A stretch of DNA of 64,000 nt from Zizania palustris (lineage: Eukaryota > Streptophyta > Magnoliopsida > Poales > Poaceae), in the NCBI GenBank assembly GCA_019279435.1, contig JAAALK010000283.1, positions 682,001-746,000 on the forward strand. The letters run 5' to 3'. The notes under the pieces were generated by a model, which saw only the letters and a list, made by a program, of their open reading frames with translations, was not told the origin of the DNA and did no database searches. Position numbers and translations under genes: made by a program. This document shows positions 43,901 to 51,789 of the stretch, piece by piece. How positions within the stretch are numbered: the first letter of the stretch is position 1; the number at the start of each line of letters is the position of its first letter.

Positions 43901-46377
43901 CCAGCCTTCAACAGTTTTTCAACTTCGTCCTTAGCTAGAGCAGCTCTCTCTGCGGACATCTTCCGGAGTCCTTGTCGAACAGGCCGGGCCTTCGGGCTTA
44001 CAAGTAAACTGTGTTCAATAATATCCCGATCGACTCCGGTGATATCTTCGTCAGACCAAGCGAAGACATCCAAATTTTCTTCCACGACCTTTTCCAAGGA
44101 AGTTGCAACTTCAGGGGGTAAATCTTTACCGAATTGAAAAGTGTATTCTTTACCATCTTTAACAATGATCTTCGTTGCAATCTCTCCTTCGGGACTTGGT
44201 CTCGGAAACGACTTCTTCGAAGCTTCGGAGGAGGCTGAAAAAATTTCTTCATTATCCTGCACACTATTTACTTGCCTCGGATCAAGAGGAGGACCGTGAC
44301 CATATTCTGCCCTCCGAGCTATGGCTTGATCTCCGAAGATTGTTAGGACTCCTGCTTGTGTGGGCATCTTCATGCACAAGTAGTTGTGATGCGCCACAGC
44401 TCCGAACTGATTCAACATGCCCCGTCCGAAGATGACATTATAAGCATACGGGGCATCTACCACATCAAAGATAACTTCTTCAGTTCGGGCTAATAAACCT
44501 TCTCCGAAGGTTACTTCCAAGCCTATCTGGCCGAGTGCATCAAGCGGAGGTCCTGCGAAGCCTTGCAGAGGACGAGCCGCTGGGAGGAGATGCTTCCTGG
44601 AAATGCATAACTGATCGAAGGCTTGCACAAAAATGATATCTGCCGAACTACCTCCGTCAATTAGCACCCTTCGGACTTCAGTCCCTGCAATATCAGCAGT
44701 GATAACCAATGGATCTGCATGCGGGAACTTAATACCAGCTGCATCCTCCGCAGAGAAAGATATCGGAATATGAGACCACTCCGGCATTACAACTGCAGAT
44801 GACGAAGTCCCAATATGACCTACTTCCCGAACGCACTCTCTTCGCTGTCTCTTGGACATGCTTCCGAGGGTACCTCCTCCGGAGATAGGGAGAACTACTC
44901 TCTTTCCTCTATCTTGCCCTTCCTCTTGCTTCGGAGGGGGCATAATATTGGCCACCGGAGGGTGCCTTGCAGCATCAAAATTTTCTATCCGCGCCACAGC
45001 CTGGACCGGGTCTGGGCGCGCTGCTGCTGGACTTCGGTCGGTACTACCTCGACCCGAAGTTCTTTCCAAGTATTCTCCCCTTAAAGTAAGGATAGCCTTG
45101 CAAGTGTCAGTTGCATGGCTTCGATTTTCTCCATGAATACAGCAAAAAAGGGTCTGGCCCTTGCCAGCCGTTTTCCCTGGTGGCCTCCAGCCGCTGGACT
45201 TGTTCCCCGCAGACTGTGGAGCTCTTGGTGCAAACTTCTGTGGGGGTGCAATGTTCAAGACTTCAGAGCGAGGGTGCTTCTGCCCTCTTCTTCGATCATG
45301 TTGCACTTCGAAGACTGGTTCCTGCGGCTGTGCCGAAGTCTTCACCTCTGCTTTAACTTCTTGCAATACTGTCGAAGTAGCAGCAGTCCTCCGAAGCCAA
45401 CCCTCTTCTGACCTCGCATACTCCTCGAAATATGACATCAGCTGTGATACTGAGGAGATGCTCTTCCGATGCAGTTTATCCAGAAGGCCTTGATGACTGA
45501 CGCCTTCCCGAGCCGCATCTACCACTGAGGATGTGGACAGCCCCCGAATTTGCGACTTCGTATGAGCGAAGCGCTTGAAGTACTGCCTCAATGTTTCTCC
45601 GGGGAGCTGTTTTACTTGGAAAAGGCTTCCTGTTGACATAGGAGGCACGAAGGTGCCCTGAAAGTTACTTATAAACTTCCTCTTCAACTGTGACCACGAA
45701 TTGATTGATCCTGGCTTTAAAGACCAAAACCATCTCAACGCCACTCCTTGAAGAGCTAACGGGAAGCACTTCGCCATAGTGTCTCTGACTCCGCCGCTAG
45801 CCTCAATTGCTAGGGCATAAGAACGCGCGAACTCTCCGGGATCTTCATCTCCGGCATACTTGCAGAGCTTCGAAGTTTTAAACTTTGGATCGAAGCGAAC
45901 CTTCTGCAGCTCAGGATGCAACGGAGATTCATTGTCGTAAGAGGCGTTCTCCGGGGCTTCGGGATAACCAAGATCGTCGTCTTCGGGCACTTCGGGGATA
46001 GCTGGGATGGCTTGAGAGCAAAGCCTGTTCGCAGCTTCTTGTCGCCATCTTGCTACCTCAGCTTGAAGGTTGGCCATTTGAGTGGCCATATCTCCAAGGC
46101 TATCTTCATCTCCTCCGGAAGGACCTTCCGGGTCTTGAGAACTGGTAGGATCAGTTCGAATCGGGATGGAGGGTGGAGGAGTGACTCCGGGCGGTCGGAG
46201 TATGGAATGGGTTGGCGGAGAGGTTTCGTATCCTCGAGGGATAGAAGCCCCTTCCGGAGTTTGAGGTGGAGGGATAGTCGAAGACCCTCCGACTTCAACT
46301 GTGTCGAAGGGTATCTCTCCGGAGATCCGAGAGGATCTCCGAGTGGGATTGCGAGGTGCGCTCCGCTTAGGAGGCAT
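40984..46377 (-). CDS. Tat-A Gag-Pol polyprotein, intact
   Basis: 1797 residues from ATG 46375-46377, 62 bp inside the 5' LTR. Order: Pro/Ser-rich leader; gag capsid-like domain about 150-330 (LRWFWSL, then KFISNF); a Cys/His finger (C-C-I-H-x5-H-x4-C) near 416; aspartic protease with LIDGGSSAD near 574; reverse transcriptase about 830-1010 with YMDD at 953-956; RNase H remnant about 1080-1200; a second, archaeal-type RNase H (IYSDGAFQASG near 1241, then NNIAEYEG and the late ADILAKAA); integrase zinc domain near 1480-1515 (H, C-x-x-C) and D-D-E core at about 1526, 1592 and 1622; GPY-type end. The second RNase H before integrase is diagnostic of the Tat lineage. No stop, no frameshift: probably able to make all proteins for copying itself. 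Confidence 0.95.
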   Translation of the reverse strand: MPPKRSAPRNPTRRSSRISGEIPFDTVEVGGSSTIPPPQTPEGASIPRGYETSPPTHSILRPPGVTPPPSIPIRTDPTSSQDPEGPSGGDEDSLGDMATQMANLQAEVARWRQEAANRLCSQAIPAIPEVPEDDDLGYPEAPENASYDNESPLHPELQKVRFDPKFKTSKLCKYAGDEDPGEFARSYALAIEASGGVRDTMAKCFPLALQGVALRWFWSLKPGSINSWSQLKRKFISNFQGTFVPPMSTGSLFQVKQLPGETLRQYFKRFAHTKSQIRGLSTSSVVDAAREGVSHQGLLDKLHRKSISSVSQLMSYFEEYARSEEGWLRRTAATSTVLQEVKAEVKTSAQPQEPVFEVQHDRRRGQKHPRSEVLNIAPPQKFAPRAPQSAGNKSSGWRPPGKTAGKGQTLFCCIHGENRSHATDTCKAILTLRGEYLERTSGRGSTDRSPAAARPDPVQAVARIENFDAARHPPVANIMPPPKQEEGQDRGKRVVLPISGGGTLGSMSKRQRRECVREVGHIGTSSSAVVMPEWSHIPISFSAEDAAGIKFPHADPLVITADIAGTEVRRVLIDGGSSADIIFVQAFDQLCISRKHLLPAARPLQGFAGPPLDALGQIGLEVTFGEGLLARTEEVIFDVVDAPYAYNVIFGRGMLNQFGAVAHHNYLCMKMPTQAGVLTIFGDQAIARRAEYGHGPPLDPRQVNSVQDNEEIFSASSEASKKSFPRPSPEGEIATKIIVKDGKEYTFQFGKDLPPEVATSLEKVVEENLDVFAWSDEDITGVDRDIIEHSLLVSPKARPVRQGLRKMSAERAALAKDEVEKLLKAGIIREVAHTEWLANPVFVRKKSSGKWRMCIDFTSLNKACPRDPYPMPRIDQLVDSTAGSELLSFLDAYSGYHQIWLKREDEIKTSFVTPSGVFCYVRMPFGLRNVGATFSRLVAKALGHQLGRNVEAYMDDIVIKSALKHQHSLDLAETFNSLRACGIRLNPEKCIFGAKAGKLLGYLVSSRGIEASPTQITALQKMAPPENLKQVQKLTGRLAALSRFLSRSAERSLPIFKALKGSEDFAWTPECQKSFEDIKDYLSNLATLTVPTADETLLLYLAATGSAVSAVLVREVDFNGKLVQNPVYFVSEALSGAKTRYSELEKFVYALIMASRKLRHYFLAHNVIVPTSYPLGDMLRSKDSTGRIGKWAVELAPFGISFLARTAIKSQVLADFVAEWTPPANLTPEKSSDGVWTIYSDGAFQASGAGIGAVLISPSGQRAMYSARLNFKSTNNIAEYEGILLGLRKARALGGTRIIIKTDSQIVAGHVDKSFQVRHPQLAKYLEEIRKTEAHFKGISIRSIPRAENVQADILAKAAARAVDVPEEAFYEELNIPSVPQIASAEILCIPSADWKDSIIELLQGGINLPEEPQLSRLKLRARNYQLINGILYKAGVCSPLLRCISQVEGQEILREIHEGLCGSHLAPRALAGKTLRQGLYWPTITADAESLVRTCQGCQWMGRRSHRPPTALQVIAPVWPMARWGMDLIGPFPLAKGNLKFTVVAIEYFSKWVEAEPLTAITSNNVQKFFWKNIICRFGVPRYLTVDNGTQFDAEPFRKFCEDLGIQLCFAAVRHPQSNGAVERANGNILSGLNRRIVGLSKGLWTEELPKILWSIRTTQTRSTGFTPFKLLFGDEAMTPTELKGGSFRSTEPDIEEERQASLDLSEETRLRAVANLSKYHQQTKTWYDPKVKLSELRPGHLVLRSIIAPGKLGNKWEGPYLIVRSGRPGSFKLANLEGEELAHTWHAEHLKRYFA

Positions 46378-46419
46378 GATGTAGGAAGTTGGTAGAGAAC
46401 GAAGTTTTTCGGACTAGGT

Positions 46420-46437
46420 TCCCCACGGACGGCGCCA
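46420..46437 (-). other. Tat-A primer-binding site
   Basis: Minus strand TGGCGCCGTCCGTGGGGA two bases after the 5' LTR. TGGCGCCGTC-type sites are usual in Tat/Ogre elements and are generally assigned to tRNA-Arg; I could not check the tRNA. Confidence 0.8.
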
Positions 46438-46439
46438 AC

Positions 46440-46934
46440 TGTTGGCGTAAAAGATTACGCTAACAGGTTTATGTAGAAGAGAAACTAACAAACGAAGTGT
46501 TTGCGAAGAGAACTGTTCTAAGCCTCCGAAAGGATAATAACTTAGAATAGTTCGAATGTGTGTATTGAATAACTTGTATTTGGTCCCCCTTACAGGGTGA
46601 AATGGGGGGTATTTATAGGCCCAAACATTAAGGAAAAGACCTATTTACCCCTCTATTACAACCGACATTAAGGAAACTATTCGGTTTCCTTAATAGGGCT
46701 AAAATGGTAAAAGACTAATGTAATAAGAAAGAAGATAAGTCTTCCATCTTAACTGGCAGAAAAGATCTTGAAGGGCTTTAGTTCGAAGACATACTTCGAA
46801 CCAATGCCTGTCTTTGTACTTCGAATGGGGTTCCGGGCATCTTCGAAGACAATCTTCGGAGAATCTTCGAACTGGTTGACTGTCTTTATGCTGCTTCGGC
46901 AATAACCCCGAAGATGAGATATTTTCACCCAACA
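46440..46934 (-). repeat. Tat-A 5' LTR
   Basis: 495 bp, ending CACCCAACA. Minus-strand TATA box at 46610-46617. It differs from 35431-35925 at four positions by eye (near 46549, 46719, 46750 and 46927). Confidence 0.97.
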
Positions 46935-46939
46935 GATCT
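46935..46939. repeat. Tat-A target site duplication, right
   Basis: GATCT, as at 35426-35430. Confidence 0.95.
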
Positions 46940-47240
46940 ATATGATCTTTTTAACTTGGACGCTCTCAACATAAGCTTGTTGTGGTGCTAGACATTGTAA
47001 GTTACTTAACCTATATTTTCTATTAAAGACGACACGTCATTATGTGTTATTAACTACTCTTTCATATATACAGCATAATGTGACAAGAAAGCAAGAAGCA
47101 AGCATTCAAATATCTAAATCCACAAATGTTAGCAATGTCATCGATTGAGAGTGATAGGAAGTCGTACGTTGACTACTTATGTAAGTTACTCAGGACATGC
47201 ATCTTAAGAGAGTAACATATAATGAGCATACACCACTTGA
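46940..47240 (+). pseudogene. CACTA ORF remnant continued (Ulp1-like region)
   Basis: After one target-site copy is removed, the frame continues from 35430 as L-Y-D-L-F-N-L-D-A-L to a TAG at 46989-46991. A spliced structure is suggested by GTAAGT at 46997 and an acceptor at 47071-47073, then text with L-N-P-Q-M-L and D-Y-L-C, typical in order for Ulp1-like CACTA proteins. Weak but consistent. Confidence 0.5.
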
Positions 47241-47657
47241 ATGAACATTATATCCTACTACATACTCATTGCCCCCAAGTGGAAGATTGTATGGTACATT
47301 GACTCAGCAATACCAAAGGGACCGAATGGTGAGCGTACCAAGAGGGACTTCTTAGTAGTCAAAAGTTTAATCGACGAGTAAGGTTTTCTTCACTTTATTA
47401 CAAGTTAAACCTTTGACCTATTCTTGTTTAACTCAATCTCGTTCTACCTCGTTACATAGCTTTTGAATCCATTGCTCATCTCAATAAACCAAAAGCAACA
47501 GAACAACTACAATTGGTTTATAAAACCACAATGCTTGTAACTATCTAAATTTTTACCCTTTCAAATTTAATGTGTCGTCCAAACTAATCATGTATTTTCA
47601 TAATAGTGCTACAGTCAACCTCCTGAAAACTAATGTAGGTTTTATGTTGCACACCAT
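47241..47657. other. CACTA internal non-coding sequence
   Basis: AT-rich, no frame that I can support; probably an intron or decayed coding sequence of the CACTA element. Confidence 0.4.
47653..47657. repeat. Solo LTR target duplication, left
   Basis: ACCAT, repeated at 48936-48940. Confidence 0.9.
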
Positions 47658-48935
47658 TGTTGACACGAAAACGTGCCCCCGCACTTGGGTCAGTTCGATG
47701 ATCCAAAAGTGTGCGGATACTTAGGGACAAGCCTAAGCATAACACAGCACCAATGTCGCGTTCCGACTACCCTTAGCCGTGGTAAGGGGGGTGGAATCGC
47801 CAGGCAATCAGATCACACAAAATAATCCAATTAGCTGAAAGAAATATATTAAACAGAATAAATCAGCAAACTGGTCGGAACCTGTCTGCTTCGAAGTATG
47901 CTACGAAGGGGTCGCCGAAGTGTACCTTCGGCGTCTAGTGCGAAGTGTCCCGCCGAAGGGTACCTTCGGCGTTCGGGCTGATCTAGCCGAAGATGAACTC
48001 CGAATAGATCTGGACGCGACAATCACCTCCGAACAGCGGGGTTCGGTGCGAAGTCTCTAATACAGTAAGATACAGAATAGAGACTCAAACGCAACGCGCG
48101 AGCGTGACTTCATCCTGAGCGGAGTACGAGCATGGCAAAACCTGTCGTGATGAAGTTTGTTGGCGAAGCGTGCGGTCGAAGCAGCAGTCTCACCGAAGGG
48201 TGTTCTGGCAACCTCCGAAAATGATCTCTCAGCTCCAGACACCTCTGACGAAGTAGCTCTGAACATGGATACCTGCAATAGAGTATATTCAAAGTACTAA
48301 TCCGGCCTGAGGACCGAATTCTGCCAAGTGTTGCACTAGTAGCGAAGGTAGCAATCTATTACGCAGATTAGCGGATACTTCACAGGCGAAGTAACAAGGC
48401 GATAGCAATCTATTACGTAGATTAACGGATACTTCACAAGTGAAGTAACAAGAATTACCACTGTTCCGAAGTGGCCGTCAGAGGGCTTCCAAGCAAACCC
48501 ACAAAGAGGTACAAAAGTAAAGATAAAATAAATGTGATCAAAGCTATTTATGTTTGATTTGTGTTGGGGGGCCTCTGAACTGGCTTCGCCTCTCTATTTA
48601 TAGGGGCTAAACCTCTGATCTAATCTGCTATACTTCGGTTGGATAAAGATAAAAACTTAGCCAGAATCGTGTCCAACTCTATCTCTGTCGAAGTGGGCCT
48701 CCGGCTAGGCCCGTCGAAGCCTGCTCCTTGGGCCGAAGCTTCGGTGGTGTGGGCCTCCGAAGGCTTTCTGGCCGAAGGCCGTGGGCTAGCTGGAAGCTGT
48801 CGGAGCCCATAGCCCAATGGTCCTTTGGCCCTGTAGGGCTTCGGCCTGACCCAGGACATATGTATTTTTGGCCCAAATTACCAAAATTGCTATTTCAACA
48901 ATCTTAACCATTGATGCCATTTTTTGCTATCAACA
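47658..48935 (-). repeat. Solo LTR of the Element-C family
   Basis: 1278 bp, TGTTGACAC...TATCAACA, flanked by perfect ACCAT duplications and lacking any internal element sequence, hence a solo LTR left by LTR-LTR recombination. The minus-strand TATA box is at 48595-48602. It shares most of its length with 55232-56600. Confidence 0.92.
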
Positions 48936-48940
48936 ACCAT
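48936..48940. repeat. Solo LTR target duplication, right
   Basis: ACCAT, as at 47653-47657. Confidence 0.9.
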
Positions 48941-49070
48941 ATGACGCTGGCCTTAAAGATAGCGGATCTTAAATCACTCGACGTAAGATATTATCATGTG
49001 CTTTGTTCTTGTGTTTCATTTACTTTATACTTATGTAAACATCAAATGATGTCAAAAACTCAATTTATAG

Positions 49071-49199
49071 GAATTCAACCTACCTGAAGATAGTCTTAGC
49101 AAGACTGAGTTGTTGGAGATCCATTCACGACTATCGGTATTCCTTGTGGAACAAGTCTTCACAAAGAATGTCGCTTTCCATTATAACGGCCAGAATTAA
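49071..49199 (+). pseudogene. CACTA terminal exon candidate
   Basis: Preceded by TTTATAG as acceptor. 43 codons are open to TAA 49197-49199, starting E-F-N-L-P and ending F-H-Y-N-G-Q-N. The position just before the subterminal repeats suits the last exon of the CACTA protein gene. Confidence 0.5.
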
Positions 49200-49437
49200 T
49201 GTTTCAATTTGTCGTGTAACAATTGTAAACATTTGGTAAAATATATGGAATACAATTTTCTATGCATGCTTTGTGTGTGCAATGCAATATGTGATGCTGG
49301 TATTCTGTGATAAATTATGTGTTATATTTTATGTGATGAATTCTATATTGTTTTCAATTTAAAAAGTTGGTTGTTAAATCCTAACTTTGATTCGGGATAC
49401 AACCTAAAAATAATTATTTTTTAAAATATGATTATAA

Positions 49438-49727
49438 CATTAGTGACGGGTGAACATGGTAACCCGTCACTAAAGGTTCACAATAGTGACGAGTGTAAAA
49501 TACTCTCCGTCATAAAAGATGACCTTTATTGACAGGTAATATTGGTTACTCATTACTAAAATGTGACATGTCGGATGAGGCATAGACTTGGAGGAACCCT
49601 TTAGTGATGGGTACATGTTTACTCGTCACTATGCTAGGGCTTTATTGACGCGATGGAGGTGACGAGAGACATATCCATCACAAATATATGTTATGACTCG
49701 TCACTAATAATCGCTTCTGTGGTAGTG
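49438..49727. repeat. CACTA subterminal repeats and right terminus
   Basis: Many direct and inverted copies of TAGTGACGGGT / ACTCGTCACTA-like words, ending GTGGTAGTG at 49727. Such arrays are transposase-binding regions in CACTA elements (family knowledge). Confidence 0.85.
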
Positions 49728-50989
49728 AACGTGTGCCCATGTGCACACATTGTTGTTGGACGGAATGCTGTACAATGTGCACCTTGGCTCCTGCTTTACT
49801 GAAAATCTGAAATGAAGTCCAGAGTGATAAGAAATTGAGAAATCATCAATAGCAGTACGTAGTACGTACTCTACATTGACGAAATAAAAAAGCGCAAGTC
49901 TAGAACCTGAATATTCATTTCATGCTGAGCCTGAGAGTCCATTAGTTCCACGTGAACTTGCTTTTGATTTTCTTTTCTGGGATATAGATCTAGCAGTTAG
50001 CCAGTTACTGTTCATCGTCAACATCGAGCTAGTGTCAACTGATTCTTTTGGCTGACCACGCAACGATCGCTCGTTCTATCACATGCATATGACCTAGCTA
50101 GCTTCTAGCTTCCTTTTACACAAGTAGGGAACATTTGGTACCACTTTTACAGATTGATTCAAGCAAAAATTTAGCTAGAAAAGTTGTATGAAACGAGGAA
50201 ATAGGTGGCTTCTTAAAAGAATCGTAGTAAAGTTATTCATATTTCTATATTATTTATTTATACTTTTATATGAGATAAGAATCGTAAAAAATATTGTTTC
50301 TCAGAAGAATCAAACGAACTATATATGTCCCCATAAATTTTTTAAAAAATAACAGTGTGCCACTTTGTATATGCATTCTCATGTGTATCTCTAGTTAACT
50401 TGTCTTTTGTAATCGAAAATTCGAGATATCCATACCATCCTCAATTTCCTTTGTAGTCTATTTTAGATGCTCGAGAATTTAAGATGAAATGGTAACAAAC
50501 AGTATTATTAGTTGCTTAATTAATTACCTGGTACAGTGGTTCACTAATCAACGGTGATGCGGCTGAGCTGGTGAGCCGCCCCGCCGGTGCCAACGTTTGA
50601 TTCACAGATAGTTCAGTTGACTTACTCTTCGAGTGGGGCCCATCGCCCACCTACCCTTGACGGAGGAGCATGACTGCCGACGCAAGATCCCCGCCGCCCA
50701 CGGGAGCGGCGCATCCATCGGCAGCGATCCAGTCGGGAACGCAGCTGGTGAGTTACCACCCACATTTTCGCCGAACCCTTCGCTCTTTCGCAATCTTCTG
50801 CTGCACATAGGGCTTGGAAAAAAGTGAGATAGCTCATCAGCTCAGATTGGTTCGAACTCATAGTCATGAGAAACCAATCCGAGCTGTTCGTTTAGCTCGT
50901 TTGCTTAATGACTTGGCTTACAAGCGTTAATCTCGTTGATTGCTCGCTTGTTTTAATCTTACCTCAGATTGCAATATAGGAAAATAAGA
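49728..50989. other. Unassigned sequence right of the CACTA element
   Basis: I recognise no gene. The part 50100-50560 is AT-rich. The part 50565-50800 is GC-rich with a short open frame (50633-50827, plus) that has no family features. The part 50815-50960 has AGCTCGTT-type words common in plant intergenic repeats. This may be the least repetitive sequence in the window. Confidence 0.4.
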
Positions 50990-51180
50990 TACTTTTGTCA
51001 GTTTTAACAACTTTCGTCCGCTTTTACAAAAGCCAATGGAAGAAATGTAATTTTAGTCGGTCCAAGCGGGCCGACGGAAGATAATGTTATTTTCCTCAGC
51101 CTACTGCGGAGCCGACGGAAGTTAACATAACTTCCGTTGGCCTGTATTTGGCCGATGGAAGTTATTAAATTCAGGTCAAT
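50990..51180. repeat. CACTA-like subterminal repeat cluster
   Basis: Repeated and inverted GCCGACGGAAGTTA-like words (e.g. GACGGAAGTTAACATAACTT at 51115-51134), a different family from 49438-49727. No CACTA terminus could be identified. Confidence 0.5.
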
Positions 51181-51385
51181 AATATTTCCCTGTGCGTCCC
51201 TTGTGCCCTAATACCCTAAATCCTCCCACGCCCACCGCCACGCATTTCCCTGTGCATTGCCGCCTCCGTCCGCCCGTGGTGATAGGGCTCCTCTCTCCAT
51301 CACCACCGAAATCCTCGACACCTTCGCCTACTAGCGCTCAGTCGTTACTCGTTTACTCGCTTGTTGTTCTCTAACAACGGCAGCC

Positions 51386-51670
51386 ATGGAGGAGGTGACA
51401 GAGGCGGTCAGCAACCTCACCATAGAGGGGGGAGTCATCGGAGTAGGTGGCGACGTGGAGGCGCACAAGAAGAATCGCATCTAGGTCTCCAACACCAAGA
51501 AGCCACCCTTCCTCTATGTCAACCTCACCGAGGTAGGGGATTTTATGGGTATTTTGGGAGAAAAATTTCTCTGCTTTGGGGTTAAACCAATGGAGAAGGC
51601 TAATTATGTGCTTAATGTTTTTGTGCAGAGGTTTATGCAGCTGCATAACGAAGTGGAGCTCTATGCATAA
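51386..51670 (+). pseudogene. Alba-domain protein gene fragment (two exons)
   Basis: Exon 1 (51386-51532, 49 codons from ATG) and exon 2 (51629-51670) join in phase 0 across a GT...AG intron of 96 bp. The text has the plant Alba/RPP25-like core start: H-K-K-N-R-I, V-S-N-T-K-K-P, then Y-V-N-L, and R-F-M-Q-L-H-N-E-V-E-L after the intron. An in-frame TAG at 51482-51484 sits where the family has Gln, and a stop appears right after V-E-L-Y-A, where the family continues; so it is truncated and dead. Alba proteins bind nucleic acids (family knowledge). The upstream leader (51190-51385) looks like a plant 5' UTR. It is either a relic of a local gene or a fragment captured by a CACTA-type element. Confidence 0.75.
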
Positions 51671-51706
51671 CGAGGTTTATTGATTTATACACCTATCATG
51701 TCATAA

Positions 51707-51785
51707 ATTATGAGAAACCAAGTTGAGATGTGCCTTGATTTCAGTTTGTGATGAGTGATTGACAAGTGTCCTTCTGGACGAAGGG
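51707..51785 (+). repeat. Short Copia-3-type LTR start fragment
   Basis: TGAGAAACCAAG followed by a diverged match including GTGATGAGTGATTGACA, as at 24285 and 33078. About 80 bp only. Confidence 0.6.
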
Positions 51786-51789
51786 GTCC

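Larger units (their letters stand above)
35431..46934 (-). mobile_element. Tat-A: young, complete Tat-lineage Ty3/gypsy retrotransposon
   Basis: 11,504 bp with 495-bp LTRs at both ends (four differences by eye), a perfect GATCT duplication, a primer-binding site beside the right LTR, and a single open gag-pol of 1797 codons on the minus strand. A second RNase H domain before integrase marks the Tat lineage (established for Ogre/Tat-type elements). Downstream of pol, the opposite strand carries a five-exon gene (36410-40058) with its own TATA box, and a minisatellite lies between the two convergent units. It interrupts the CACTA coding remnant. Confidence 0.97.
34734..49727 (+). mobile_element. 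CACTA DNA transposon, right part, with nested insertions
   Basis: The right terminus reads ...GTGGTAGTG at 49719-49727, i.e. CACTACCAC on the minus strand. It is preceded by ~290 bp of subterminal repeats and a coding remnant split by Tat-A and a solo LTR. Removing both insertions gives a continuous reading across the Tat-A target site. The three bases after the end, AAC, are the candidate 3-bp target duplication; the left partner is not visible. Confidence 0.75.

Noticed and set aside
44815..45493. Plus-strand open frames opposite Tat-A gag
   Set aside because: Overlapping frames on the strand opposite an intact 1797-codon ORF; composition mirrors gag and no start context or domain is seen.
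50633..50827. Short plus-strand frame as a host exon
   Set aside because: 64 codons, no recognisable motif, no convincing splice context.
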